A DNA stretch of 64,000 bases from Chalara sp. BL73 (Eukaryota; Ascomycota; Leotiomycetes; Helotiales), in the NCBI GenBank assembly GCA_918026815.1, contig CAKJVC010000014.1:682001-746000 (forward strand), given 5' to 3'. Position numbers and translations under genes: made by a program. The notes beneath the pieces are model-generated. The model ran no database searches. It saw only the letters and a list, made by a program, of their open reading frames with translations, and was not told the DNA's origin. Positions within the stretch are counted from its first letter, which is position 1. The number at the start of each line of letters is the position of its first letter. Of this stretch, positions 24,701 to 37,543 are shown one piece after another.

Positions 24701-25201
24701 TTTCCAAGGCGTGGTAGTTTCCATTTGCTCCTTTGGAGTAGGTGGGTCGGTAAAAGCAACTCTCACCTTGTCGCTGCTGCCATCGATGGCGTCCGTCTTC
24801 TGGTATAGAAATGTAGGCCGTCTTGACCGAGCAAGATCCTGGTCTGATATGGAGCGAGATAATTCGCCATCTAGGTTAGATGGCTCCTTAGGGGATAGTA
24901 GAGGAGCCGAATCAGATATACTTGAGCTTTCCATTCTAGCGTAGGAGCAGGTAGCATCCCCCCGTACAATGCTGAAGTTGGGTCGACCGGCTGCAGCACA
25001 AGAGTCTAATGAGGAGCGTCGTTCTTGAGGCGAAGCATAAGGAGTTTTTGGTGGACGGTGATCGTTTCGTGAAAGCAACAGTGAGCGTATGCGTGATTCG
25101 ATATCTCCACCAACGAACTGACGATAGCTGCTTTGGCCAGACTCGATGGATAGTTCTCTATCTCGCTGTTGTTGCGATGAAGGAGACAAGGATTCGACCA
25201 T
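18764..25201 (-). CDS. Giant major facilitator superfamily protein with about 1,350-residue disordered N-terminal region
   Basis: Four minus-strand exons, 25201-22720, 22618-21402, 21238-20003 and 19957-18764, join in phase to about 2,042 residues. Introns are 101, 163 and 45 nt with donors GTAAGT, GTATGT and GTACGT. The first about 1,355 residues are Ser/Pro/charged and look disordered. They contain three copies of a [FW]xLPxLVLxDK motif. Twelve hydrophobic helices follow, six in exon 3 and the rest mostly in exon 4, with the MFS motif A-like GRKPY after helix 2 and a long charged loop between helices 6 and 7. A basic tail of about 180 residues closes the protein. The substrate is unknown. 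No in-frame ATG occurs upstream of 25201. The alternative, three separate genes, is unlikely because each splice joint keeps phase and the two upstream frames lack stop-adjacent gene ends and start contexts. Confidence 0.8.
24500..24716 (-). repeat. Three tandem protein-coding repeats in the MFS N-terminal region
   Basis: The coding DNA repeats about every 80-90 bp at roughly 24673-24712, 24588-24626 and 24500-24539. Each encodes a variant of [FW]-x-L-P-x-L-V-L-x-D-K (WKLPYLVLEDK, FRLPHLVLEDK, FSLPRLVLRDK), preceded by a Pro-Lys-Glu element. Short linear motifs of this kind in disordered protein often bind a partner; that is inference. Confidence 0.75.
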
Positions 25202-25758
25202 TGTCGATTCCCCGATTTGCTCAATTGGGAATCGAGTCAAATATAGTTATGCTAGTGATTGCATAATCATAGGAAATACTTTAAAGACAGTGGTGATCGA
25301 AATGAATGTCAAATATGTGATACCGAAGCGTTAGAGCCGATAGTTTGGAGGAATATAATAAGGAAGAATTAGCTTCGAGAGCTTCAAATCGGGAACATAG
25401 TTTTAGAAGGACCAAGTGATAATGGCAAGCGGAGGAGAGAGGGCAGGGAGCTTTGGTTCGGGAAGGCACGTTAGATGCAAAGTATCGATCTGAGTGACCC
25501 GAGTTAGACCTATTCATGTGGAAGGGGGCTTGTAAATGAAATAATAGGTTGCCGGACTATGTATACTGCGATCGAATGCCAAACTTCCAAACACTTGTTC
25601 CTAGGTATGCATTCTACATAGACCACGACTCAAAATTGTATTATCACGAATCCTTTCTGTTTGTAAGGAGTAATGGGCTTACCCCGATTGCATGCCTTGA
25701 TGTGGTCGGAGAGCAATGCGTGTCGTTGAGGTGTTTTTATTTTCAGGTCTTTCTAATT
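25202..25758. other. Intergenic between MFS start and nitrilase stop
   Basis: About 560 bp form the promoter and leader of the giant MFS gene and the 3' flank of the nitrilase gene, both on the minus strand. No other gene is seen. Confidence 0.5.
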
Positions 25759-26875
25759 TCAAACCTGATCTTCATAACTAATATCTCCCTTGCTAACGTC
25801 AGGGTAGACATCGAACCTCCGCTGCGAGGAGATTGGGATGCCCTTTCTTGCTTCGTCAATCTTTGCCCCTTCAAGCTCGGCGTACACTATCTCTTCGCTT
25901 TCACCAGCCTCTGCGAGGACCTGTGCCATTGGATCAACTACTAAGCTGTGTCCCCAAGCATGGTACCCAGCGCTCAAATCCCTTGCGGGACTGCAGAGAG
26001 CAACAAAAACTTGGTTGTCCACAGCCCGTGCCTGACCCAGTAGTTTCCAGTGGAGAGGGCCTGTGGTTAAGTTGAAAGCACCTGGGTATACGAGCGCAAA
26101 GCACCCTTGTCGAGCAGCGATAGTTGCTAATTCCGGGAAGCGAATGTCATAGCAGATTGCAATAGCAATCTTTCCATATTCTGGTAGATCCAGGATTGTG
26201 ACTTTGTTTCCCGGACTCAATACCTCGGATTCCTTGAATGTGATCTTCCCTGGGATATCAATGTCAAATAGATGCACTTTCCGGTGGGTAGCCAGCAATT
26301 CTCCGCTCGGAGAAAATGTTAAGGATGTGTTGTAGTATTTCTTTGTCTTAGTATCAAGTTCCGGAATGCTACCGCCAACTAAATATATCTTCGACTCAGA
26401 AGCAATGGCAGAGAGAGCGTGGAATGAGGGTGATTGCTCTTTGGTGGGAGGAGATGGAAGGAGAGTTTCGGCATAAGATGGGAAGAAGTCGCAGCCGTAA
26501 GGACTGTTAAAGCATTCTGGCAGGACAACGATATCCGCGCCGGCAGATGCAGCTTCGTGAACCTTATCTCGAGCGTGCGAAAGGTTCAAGCTTTTATCCG
26601 CGCCTATATTGGTCTCATTGTTAGTATGCAAACGAAGAGAGTGACCGAGATGAAGGAGAAAGGACGCCATCACCACTGGCTAACTGCACCAACGCAAGTT
26701 TAACAGGCTTTTTCAAAAGATTTGACATGCTTGAGGTCGTTCTCTGAGAGTAGAAGGAGCTATATGGAGGCTTGAGAAGTGCTCTGAAGGTGCGCGCAGA
26801 CCTGAACATACTTTGTATACATGCCGTTGATGTAATCCTAGAGTGGGGTGTGTTAAAAGCATAGATCGGACTCAT
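25759..26875 (-). CDS. Nitrilase-superfamily omega-amidase (Nit2/Nit3-like)
   Basis: Two exons, 26875-26674 and 26603-25759, give 348 residues; the 70-nt intron (GTGATG...AATATAG) joins QLASG to ADKSLNL in phase. The carbon-nitrogen hydrolase triad is visible: Glu in VVLPECFNSPYG, Lys in HRKVHLFDIDIPG and Cys in AIAICYDIRFPE. These enzymes hydrolyse alpha-ketoglutaramate/ketosuccinamate, or deaminated glutathione, to dicarboxylates. The N-terminus before the domain contains three in-frame Met codons; the stretch starting MFRSARTFRALLKPPY is rich in Arg/Ser/Leu and lacks acids, like a mitochondrial presequence, while MSNLLKKP just before the domain would give a cytosolic form. Which start is used cannot be decided from sequence. 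Confidence 0.9.
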
Positions 26876-29281
26876 TCACCTAGCGTCGGCAAAGTGCCGG
26901 GATAATATCCGTAGCGTCGGGATGCCGTTTCGGGATGAGATGCATCATCACCTTTTACCCATATCTCGCCGGGTAACACAACTTTATAAAGTACAAAGGA
27001 ATAATCGGGATCAGCTGGGATACGACCTTGCTGTTTGAAGCCATAGATAAGATGAACCAGCGTGAAGAGAGCAAGAACCAGGATTCAAAACCTATCAAGT
27101 CTCTCGCTCAGGGTTCTCTATAACTACCTGAGGATGTAAAGACTAGAGATATTTCCAAGACAAGATTTCTTGATATCAATATGCATCATCTGGGGCCGTC
27201 CAGAAATTTGTGGCGTATTATATTACGTAGCTTTGCTCTGTCGCCAATTTTTCATCCCCTCGCTTATTATGTACCTGAAGACTTTCTCCTCCACCCCGCC
27301 ATCCCCCCTGAACAACAATCTCACAAGTTGAAGGGATAGCGAACGATCACATATGAGGCACTCTTCCACATGAGATTTGTAGTCAGCCAGGCGAATGCCA
27401 TTTGCGTTTGAGGTCAGGAATTATCCCGCCCCTGCCACCCCACCCAAAACAAAAAGAAAACAAAAGGGCGAATGTCTCCTGAAGGAGGGAGCAAGTCAAT
27501 AAGGCTGGGCAGTTCTTGCTGTAAAAGCCACGATCTAGAGAAACTGAATGGGAACCAATGATCAACACATACCCGTCCCGCCGCTAGGGTCTGTTTCACG
27601 GCTCCAGAGAGAGAGTTCCCCCCCGGAAGAGGTCATAGCAAAAACTCCAAGAAACCATCCCCCTCGCTTCCCGTCGACATGTGAGAGCTCGCCTTTTTTA
27701 GTTCCTGAAAACCCTTTCTCATTCTTTTGTTATATTCCAACCATTTGATGATTTCCTTCCATGGTACAGAGAACATGGCATAGAACAGCAGAAACACAAT
27801 CGGCATGCTTTCGAAATGTCATAACGACTCTTGACGCTGGTGTTCAGGGGGAGGAAACGATATATACACGGGAGACATAGGACTTCATACCCCTCACATA
27901 TTTACCCGAAACCTTGTGCGTAGCTGCAGTTCAGCTTTTACGGGTTTCACTTCCGCTTATCAAGCGCCAGCCTTTTTTTTTTGTTTTTTTTGAGTTGCGA
28001 ATGCCCTCATCTGGTTGAAGCGGGAAGTTAAATTTTCACCGAAGCACAAATGCGCTCTAAGCAAATCAACGTCGTTCCATTGCACCCGGTCCCCAAGGAC
28101 AAAAAGGAGCTGCGGCACAGCAAGGCAAAGCATGACGTTACATCGCCGCCACGTTTCTGGCGGATCACCTACCCTTTCAGCCCTCCACGCCGAAAGTCAA
28201 AATCCCATTTAAAATGGGAAAACTGGATGAAGTTTTTCGGCTAGAAAGGGGCACATAGTAGCAAATCTTAAGTCATAAAATGTAACAAGGTATGGTTACA
28301 TAGGCGATCATGCACAAAATTCCTTGAGCCTTACTGTACTTTTCATCGACATTCTCCGGCCATAATATGATTCGTTGTCCGGTCAACATTGAAGTAAGTT
28401 ACCCGCAGTCGAGGCGTTTGATCTGATGAATGAGCTGTTGGTTGAAGGAACGGAACGTTGCGTTGCTTTTTTTCTTGCGTGATATGATACCGGTGAGACT
28501 ATTTTGCATGGGTAATACGATTGGTGGAACCGGTCGCAGGGGCTGCAGGTAAAAAAAGGAGGGTCCAGGGAATGAGTGGCTCGATATGGATGAAAAAAGC
28601 AAAATATAAGGGGACGACGGGACAGAAACGTCACGAAAGCATGAAGATCTAGATGAGCACGCAGCTGCCATGCGGCCATTGCGTATTCATGGGTGGGATC
28701 TAGAGAGAGTTTTGTATAGGTGGGATATGGGGCCTAAGTAATGTGCACATATTGAGGTAGTTGGAGCAAACTCAGTCATAAGGATCGATTTCTATGCATG
28801 GCCCTCTGCCGACATGTAGCCTATCTAAGCACTCCCTCCTCCATATTGTAACCTCAATTGCAAGAGGGTGTCATGGATTTATCAAATCCACCCATTTCAT
28901 ATCTCAGCTGTCGAGCTGATATAATGAGGCACAAGCGCCGCCACCGTAGAAAAATGTAGAAAGAGGAAAGTAAGCGAGCCCTGTATTGCGCCTGTGAACA
29001 GGAAAGTTCGAGTTAGATGAGCCTCCCTGATGTGCAAATCCGCTGGCTATAAAGAACATATGCCGTCAAGTGATATACAAATCGAAAATATTGGCGATAT
29101 CTGTCTGGTATGGTTGGTGGGGATGCATGGCAGGTGAACTGCGTGAAATGTGCCTGTTTGGCATGTATGTGAAGATTCGTGAGTTCATTATTTTCTCGGA
29201 AGAGATTGTTTCGGGGCACCGAAAGCCCTCCAACTCATTTTGTAGGAGTCCATTTGTGTATGCGTGATGTGGGACAAAATC
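26876..29281. other. Intergenic, about 2.4 kb
   Basis: This lies between the nitrilase 5' end and the G-alpha 3' end. I recognise no gene. T-tracts of 10 and 8 nt occur at 27973-27991. The overlapping minus-strand frames near 28383-28679 are unrelated to any family I know. Much of this may be nitrilase promoter and G-alpha 3' flank. Confidence 0.5.
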
Positions 29282-30564
29282 TTATAGTATCAGTTTCTGG
29301 AGGTTTCGTTGGATGATCATATCTTGGACGGAGGACATGGTGACTTTTAGAAGATCGGTATCGGTGGCGTTTGTAAAATGGCCATACACCTCTCGGGATG
29401 GGGTACGATTTAAAGCTATAAATTTGTCCATGAAGTACTTGCTTGTCTGTTGCCAGCTCGAGGTATCACCTTGAAAATCGGAAAATCCGAATTTGGTAAT
29501 GGGGCTCGTGGCAATCTTGGCCTTGAATAGATCGATTTTGTTCAAGAAAAGGATAAGGGCGGACTTGGTAAACCAGTGGGAATTGGCAATTGACTCCCAC
29601 AGCATTAGCGCTTCTTGCATTTGATTCTGAAAATGTGATTAGTGACTTTTCATGTCCGGCATGGAGATTGAGTTCTTACTCCATCCTTGTCTTCTGCTAG
29701 ACATTGGTCGTAACCGCTGATAGCTACCAGGAATAGAAGAGCATGCACATTCTCGAAGCAATGAATCCACTTCTTTCGCTCTGATCTCTGTCCTCCAACA
29801 TCAAACATCCTGTATTGTAAAGACCCTAAGTCGAAGTGCGTCTCAGTAATTCCTGTCGTTCGCAGACGTGCTCGTAACACGTCTTGATCGGTTGGGACAA
29901 ACTCTTTGTTGAATAGACGGTCTATATCAATGAAGAAGCTGCCACAAATCAGCGCATGTCAGATCCAAAGAATGCGCAAACCCTACTAGCTCAAATTATC
30001 GTGAAGTGCAAACTCGTTGCCCCTTTCGACAACTTTTTGGAGCCCAGGATCCTTCCATAAATCTTTGAAAGCCCGAAGATATTGAGGTGGGATAGGCTCG
30101 TATGGGCGAAGATCCTTCTCTTCCATTATGGTAGGAATGTGCGACTGAGAAGAGTTAGCACTAGTCCATCAAATACTTAGAACAGGTAGAAAAGCGCACA
30201 ACTGTTGTGTCCAGTTCGAACTTAAAGCCATATTCCTCCATTGCATCAACCGCTAGGCGGAGGCCATCCAGAATATTGTTAAATATAATGACACGCCATT
30301 CCTCTTTCTCGTTCTTGGTAAAGCCATCTTTCGTGTAGATCAATCGCATTTGCTTCAGTATCGTCGATTTTCCACTTTCACCCGCACCTATGGCGAACGC
30401 GCGTGGTTAGTCTTGTCTCTCACTAATGTTTGCGATTGGAGGATGTGCTTACCTAGCAACAACAGCTTCACCTGCCGTTGCATAACCTTTTCATCTCGGT
30501 GGATAAGAGCATCGATCTCTTTGCTCCTTTTTGCCTCTGAATCCTCCCTATCACCGAAACACAT
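29282..30564 (-). CDS. Heterotrimeric G protein alpha subunit, fungal group II (GNA-2-like)
   Basis: Five exons, 30564-30453, 30387-30200, 30144-29987, 29938-29680 and 29626-29282, join in phase to 353 residues, the normal G-alpha length. GTPase motifs are complete: GAGESGKST (P-loop), RLRTTGITE (switch I with the Arg and Thr), [12 protein letters not shown] (switch II with the catalytic Gln), NKIDLF and TNATDT. The start MCFGDRED and the end NLQKLIL resemble Neurospora GNA-2 and its relatives rather than the GNA-1 or GNA-3 groups. Gly2, needed for N-myristoylation, is absent and Cys2 could be palmitoylated. There is no C-terminal CAAX-like Cys for pertussis-toxin-type modification. It transduces receptor signals, typically supporting nutrient sensing and growth. 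Confidence 0.95.
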
Positions 30565-31906
30565 CTTGATGGGCGGAATGGTTGCTGTGTGGAAAGAGCG
30601 CTTGGGAAGTCGGCACGCCGACGGTGAAGCTTGGTGCAAGATCGGATGTCGTAGGAGAAAGACGATCTAGTTTGGTGTGAGAAAATACTGGGGATTCTTC
30701 CTTAGTCCCAAAAAAAGGGAGAGCAAGCCCAACCCTAGTCAGTACGCTTGTCTGAAGTGGATGCTTTTCAAGCACTGACTGTTGATTTAGCTCGGGTGCC
30801 GATCAGTAATGACCGGAATGGCGCGGTGCCTGGCTTGGGGCTATCGACGCCTGAAGCCGTCCCCACGGCAATGACACGAGACCAGCAGTGGAATGATTCA
30901 TACCTGAGTTTCAGTCAAGACAAAGTGCGGTGCACAGGGCCTTTAATGCTAAGAAACGCTCTTAGTGTTGGTGACGCAGGTGTTGTGGGATGAGATTTGT
31001 AAGAACAGAGGACTTTCGGCTGGCGAGTCTCTCGAGGCTACTTTGGTACTTTTCCAGATCAGATACCTACCTTACGGAGTAATCAAGGTTGCACACGGCG
31101 CAGCAGGCTGAATCCAATTGCAACGGTCGGATGGCCCTAGATGGAAGATCGATCTGTATGTTTCAGTGGACTGTACGCAAAAGTGCTACCATATGACAAT
31201 AGATAGTAGGGAGAGGAACATTTGATATACGCTCTTGATAATATTTGTCGAGGAAAGTAGTGCGCCAGCTGGGCAGACGTTTTATGGGATACCGTATACC
31301 AAGCAATATGGCTGAAGTGCTTCATCAAAAAGCAAACTCCACCGTTCTGCGACAGAACGCACAAAACGTGGTTTTTCGGAGGCTCCAGGTATTGATAGGC
31401 TGGAAGTACCGGACTAAAAGCGGGATCTATCCACATCAACAGAACCCATGCCGGCGAGATGAGTTGATCTAACAATAAGTACAAGTACTGTGCTGTAACC
31501 CCCTCCAGGTATCTTAGTGGGCAAGGCTGTGAATCCGGCAGGATCATCGCCTTGGAACCTAAGAAGTAAGGTAAGGATACTTGGGAAGCCAGGGGAGGGT
31601 AGGCTGTATCCTGGGAGGAGGTGTGTAATTATCTAAAGGCGGTAACCATTGCCGGAGCAGGGGGTTTTTGCTTATCGTACAGTACTGGCCGGCAGAAAAA
31701 AAATGATGAGGTTTTTCTTCGGAAGAGGGGCAGTAGGTGTTGTACGACTCAATTTCATCTCGTCCCACCAGACTCATTCTTCCTTTTCCACAAAACCCTT
31801 CCCTGGTCTACCCTCGGCTGCTACTCATCATCGTCGTCAATATCGCAAGCAACCATCTGACAGCCAAACCCTTCTTCACATACAAAACTCATCGTCACAA
31901 TCAGCC
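30565..31906. other. Divergent promoter region between G-alpha and spermidine synthase genes
   Basis: About 1.3 kb serves both genes. Only short frames are present. A pyrimidine-rich stretch ending just before 31907 is consistent with the spermidine synthase leader. Confidence 0.5.
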
Positions 31907-33818
<1,912 letters not shown>

Positions 33819-34243
33819 GTTAATTCACCGAGAACTCGGGCCGGGAAACGTTGATATTCAAAGGCGGGCAGTGGGTAGCATGGCCTAAGAGCGCAGCATG
33901 GCGTTTATGAAACGTCAACACGAGATACGATATCCCCCCCAAAAGTGTTTTCAAGGCGTTATTTATTGGGCATATCTTGGATGCTCTAGACTAGCTTAGG
34001 GATTTGATATGAATAGACATGCGTGCCACAGTATATACTATCGAGGTGAAGCAGGGATCCCTTTTGCTCAAGCTCGCTGATACCCCCTTCCTCAGTACCA
34101 TTGCAAAGCTTCGAGTTACTTTCAGTTCTAGGGATGCTGGATTTACCTACGGAAACGGCCTCCGTAGTCCAATCGGTTCCCTCGGCCGTCTCTACAAACG
34201 GCTATACACAAAATTAGCCTCCGAATCCCTAGAATTATATAGC
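33819..34243. other. Convergent 3' flanks
   Basis: About 425 bp between the stop codons of the spermidine synthase and ABM-like genes. A run of C residues near 33932-33938 is the only simple sequence. No gene is seen. Confidence 0.5.
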
Positions 34244-35031
34244 CTAAGGGCAAACCCACGCCCTCTCTCCTTCCTTGTGCAAATACCCAGCAATAGCCTT
34301 CAATCTCCAAACTTCCTTCTCCCCAGTCCTCCACTCTGCATTCTGCTTCTGATTCTCCGCAATCGCGGTACTTTTCACGTGCACGTCCTCCAGGAACTCC
34401 TCGCCCGCATATGCTTCCACCGTCCTGATCCATCCCTTCTCCTTATCCTCAAGTACCGTATACGTCAGCGTGCCTTCCTCTTTCTCTTTCGCATATTCGA
34501 CTAAGGACGTCCAGCCTGGCAATGCCCTGCTGGTGGTGGACGGTTTATAGCCGAAGTTTGCAAAGATTATTAAAGGATCCGGGGTAGTCGAGGGGAGGAG
34601 GGAGGACCGTGTGAATGATGGCCCGGCGGAAAGCTTCGTAGGAAGTCCATAGATTGCCGGCTCCGCGCTGAAGAGTTTCGGATCGGAACTAAAGATCTTC
34701 AGTAGCTCCGCCACGGCTGGGGAGGCCATGTGTTTGTCCATTGCCGAATGGTCCGCATATCTATATCCCCAGATCAGAATACGGCATAACTAAAAAAAGG
34801 TGAAAGGAGTTAGATGGGGAGTTAAGGTTGAGAAATAGGATATATGTACTCTTCAATGGCAAACACGGAAGTCCCGTCGTCGTCTTTTCGTGGAAGCGCG
34901 ATACAAAACTTGTAAACGCCTGGCTCTTCGGAAAGAGAGTATTTGGAGACGGTTGTGAGAGTGTCTATAACGGTTTGCCGGGCTTCGCCACCGGTGGTTT
35001 TGAGGTGGCCGATTACGAAGAGGGATGGCAT
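34244..35031 (-). CDS. ABM/dimeric alpha-beta barrel domain protein
   Basis: Two exons, 35031-34850 and 34760-34244, give 232 residues. The 89-nt intron (GTACAT...GATATAG) joins FAIEE to YADHSAMDKHM in phase. The first about 95 residues follow the antibiotic-biosynthesis-monooxygenase pattern: a beta strand after the start (SLFVIGHLKT), an alpha helix, then EPGVYKFCIALP, FAIEEYADHSAMDKHMAS and a helix, AVAELLKIF. The C-terminal half repeats a similar plan in looser form (PLIIFANFGYKP ... ISGWTSL-like), so a tandem barrel is possible. Enzymatic or stress-related roles are known for the fold, but no specific reaction can be assigned. Confidence 0.75.
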
Positions 35032-37543
35032 TTTAACGTTAAAGAACTGTTATACAGAGTAATTGAAATGGAGAAATTATAATTAAATCTCCTGCCGGGA
35101 AAGCAGCATCTAGAGCATCTAGCTAGGTCCCATCGGCTCGGCTCGGGGCATCGGAAAATGATACCCGGCCATCCTGGTCATAGTGGGGTAGCGGCGAGAA
35201 CAGGAGCAGTACTTCTGGGTGGGTGTGTTGCCCGAGTTCTAAAGGGAGCCTTGTTACTGTTTGAGTACGAGATTATGCATTTTTGGGGGGAACCCACACA
35301 AGTGTTTATAAGGCCACTTGATTGATCTTGGGAAAATGTAACCCGGTCAATGAGGTGGTTCCATGGCCAACACCATATACATTACCCTGTCAGGATTGAG
35401 GGGCTGTATTAGTGCGGCCAGGTCAAGGAGCTGCCTAACTGCAGAGCAGGCTTCAGCCAGAAGATCATGGAGTATATACCTATGACGGTTCTCACTTATA
35501 ATATTCCACCTATCCTACCATGGCAACCGTCTCTTAGGGGACCATTGGACAGCATCATCTCCGTAAATATATTGTGCGGAAATGAGAGACAATGATTATT
35601 TTCCTGTTTAAGTGATGTAGTTAGACATCGAGAGCGAAATACGGGCTGTTCCAGTTCTACACCTTCTCAAGAATTGGCAAATGCTCTCAGGCCTATGGTG
35701 TTGCCACTAAAATCGCAGTGCCAACACAAGAACCTCAGCTGAGCAGGCAGGGCGATTCTGCTTCCTGCAATACCCCTGTATCATTAAGCGTAACAAGACA
35801 TGGAGTAACACAAACTCAACCTGCTACACTTCCTCAAATGCTTCAACTTCAATTCACACATGCTCAAGAATATTGTAAACCCGTATCCTCAGTCAGTCCC
35901 AGACGAGAAATTTACAGGTTTAACCCAGGCGCTCTCACGACTTCCAATTCCGGGCACAAATACCACACTTATCCTGTGCAGGCTCTATCAATGGCTCCTA
36001 CGCAATTGAATGATTTCGAGTCTTCTACACAACGTGTGACCAATCAACAGCCATATCGGTCCGGTCTCAGCCTTTCCCGTCTGGACTCAGCCCTGGCCGT
36101 TGTCTGAGCTTCAGAATATCCAAATCATCCAAAAACTGGATAACTTGGCGCGACAATGAACATTCAAAATGCTCATAAAAATGAGAATTCAGCCGCTAAT
36201 AGTACCCACTAGGGTAGCAAAAGTGGGATCCAATCTTAAGGACATCCGCCTCATGGTTTCGGACGGGAAGCGTGGGCAAATATGCTGCAGCCAAGTACTG
36301 CACACCACAACTTCGTCAAGCCTTGCAGATAGGCTTAAAAATATGACACGTTCCTAAGTTCGAGGATGCGATACTGATCGCTGTTGGCCTCAAGATCGAA
36401 TACCTATAGCTCGACTCTCTTTGTTCATCTAAGATGATATGAAGGGAAAGGAATTACTTTAATGCCACCGGTCTATCAAAACCCACATGTAGCATTCGCA
36501 GCGACCGCGCCTTCTGATTGCTGCAAGGGCTGTTCTGTTTTCCCGGAGCCCTGCAATAAGCTTTAATTTGAAAGGAAACGCAGGAAAGCCCAGCATGGTT
36601 CGATATAAAACCTCTGAAACATGGTTTTTGACTAAATTCCCGCTTAATCAGCGTGCCTGGGTCTTACAGGAGATTGTCTTGTCAAATCGAGTTGTCCATT
36701 TCACCGAGGACCAACTGTTTTGGCAATGTCGCTCTTTTAAGGTCTCTAAAGATTATACCAATGGCACTGTGGGCAGGGAGGAATGTCCCGTGTAGTCCGT
36801 AGATCAAACGGGTTCTAGAACATAGCAATTATGTCGATAGTGGGTTACCTAGAACTTGTATATTATTCTGACAGGTATCTGAGTCGAAAAAGTGATAATT
36901 GGATTTTAAATCAAGGCGTCACTTTCAAAGGCAGTTTGACTCTGCTTAGCGTAAGCAAAATGTTTGCGGGGAAGCAGGGAAAATAAGGAGACAATAACTT
37001 CTATCTATATCCTTATTCTCAATCAGCACCTGTAGATGAGAATGAAAAACTCACAAGAATTGGTACATGCAGCTTTGGCGAATGTCCGCCGGAACTGAGT
37101 AAACTAATAAGCATGTTTGCTTTGTTTGTTTCACAGAACAATTAGCATGATCCAGCTCAGGAGAACTCGTTCTGGTGGTAACATGTTATTTTGCTTGAAA
37201 GTACAGGCAAGAAGCCAAGAGAGCATCAAAGAATCGGTTCTGGACCTGTTCATAAGAAGAAATTGACTGTGGAGAGTTGGCTGGTAGATCAAGTTACGTT
37301 CATTTAATCAAGGCAAACAGCTAAAAATCAACAAGTTCTCATATCTAAACACAAATGACAAATACGAGATATTTACACCTCCATACTAAGTATACTAATT
37401 CTTCGCAGAATAAACTCACTTGAGGATATGTAGATCAAAATCGTGAATGGAAAACATCTAGCCAACGAAATCATAACCCATGTCGAATTTGCGGCAATGC
37501 TATGTTGTATTTTTTGGACACCAAAAAGGACATATACTACCAA
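35032..37543. other. Gene-poor AT-rich stretch with a HET-domain relic
   Basis: Apart from the HET relic near 36.6-36.8 kb, no coding unit was recognised. The 129-codon frame at 35718-36107 starts at GTG, has no domain, and is not supported. Part of the right end is the 3' flank of the Arp2 gene. Confidence 0.5.
36619..36795 (+). pseudogene. HET-domain (heterokaryon incompatibility) gene fragment
   Basis: A short frame reads FPLNQRAWVLQEIVLSNRVVHF followed closely by TEDQLFWQCR, split here into under-20 pieces FPLNQRAWVLQEI and VLSNRVVHFTEDQLFWQCR. This is the hallmark RAWVLQE...H-F...LFWQC block at the middle-to-end of the HET domain. The frame ends in TAG at 36793-36795, and no other HET blocks (such as the Y-x-A-L-S-Y-x-W-G start) were found upstream. 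It is therefore a relic, not a gene. Confidence 0.65.

Noticed and set aside
35718..36107. 129-codon Ser/Gln-rich plus-strand frame
   Set aside because: GTG start, no domain, no splice support, surrounded by non-coding sequence.
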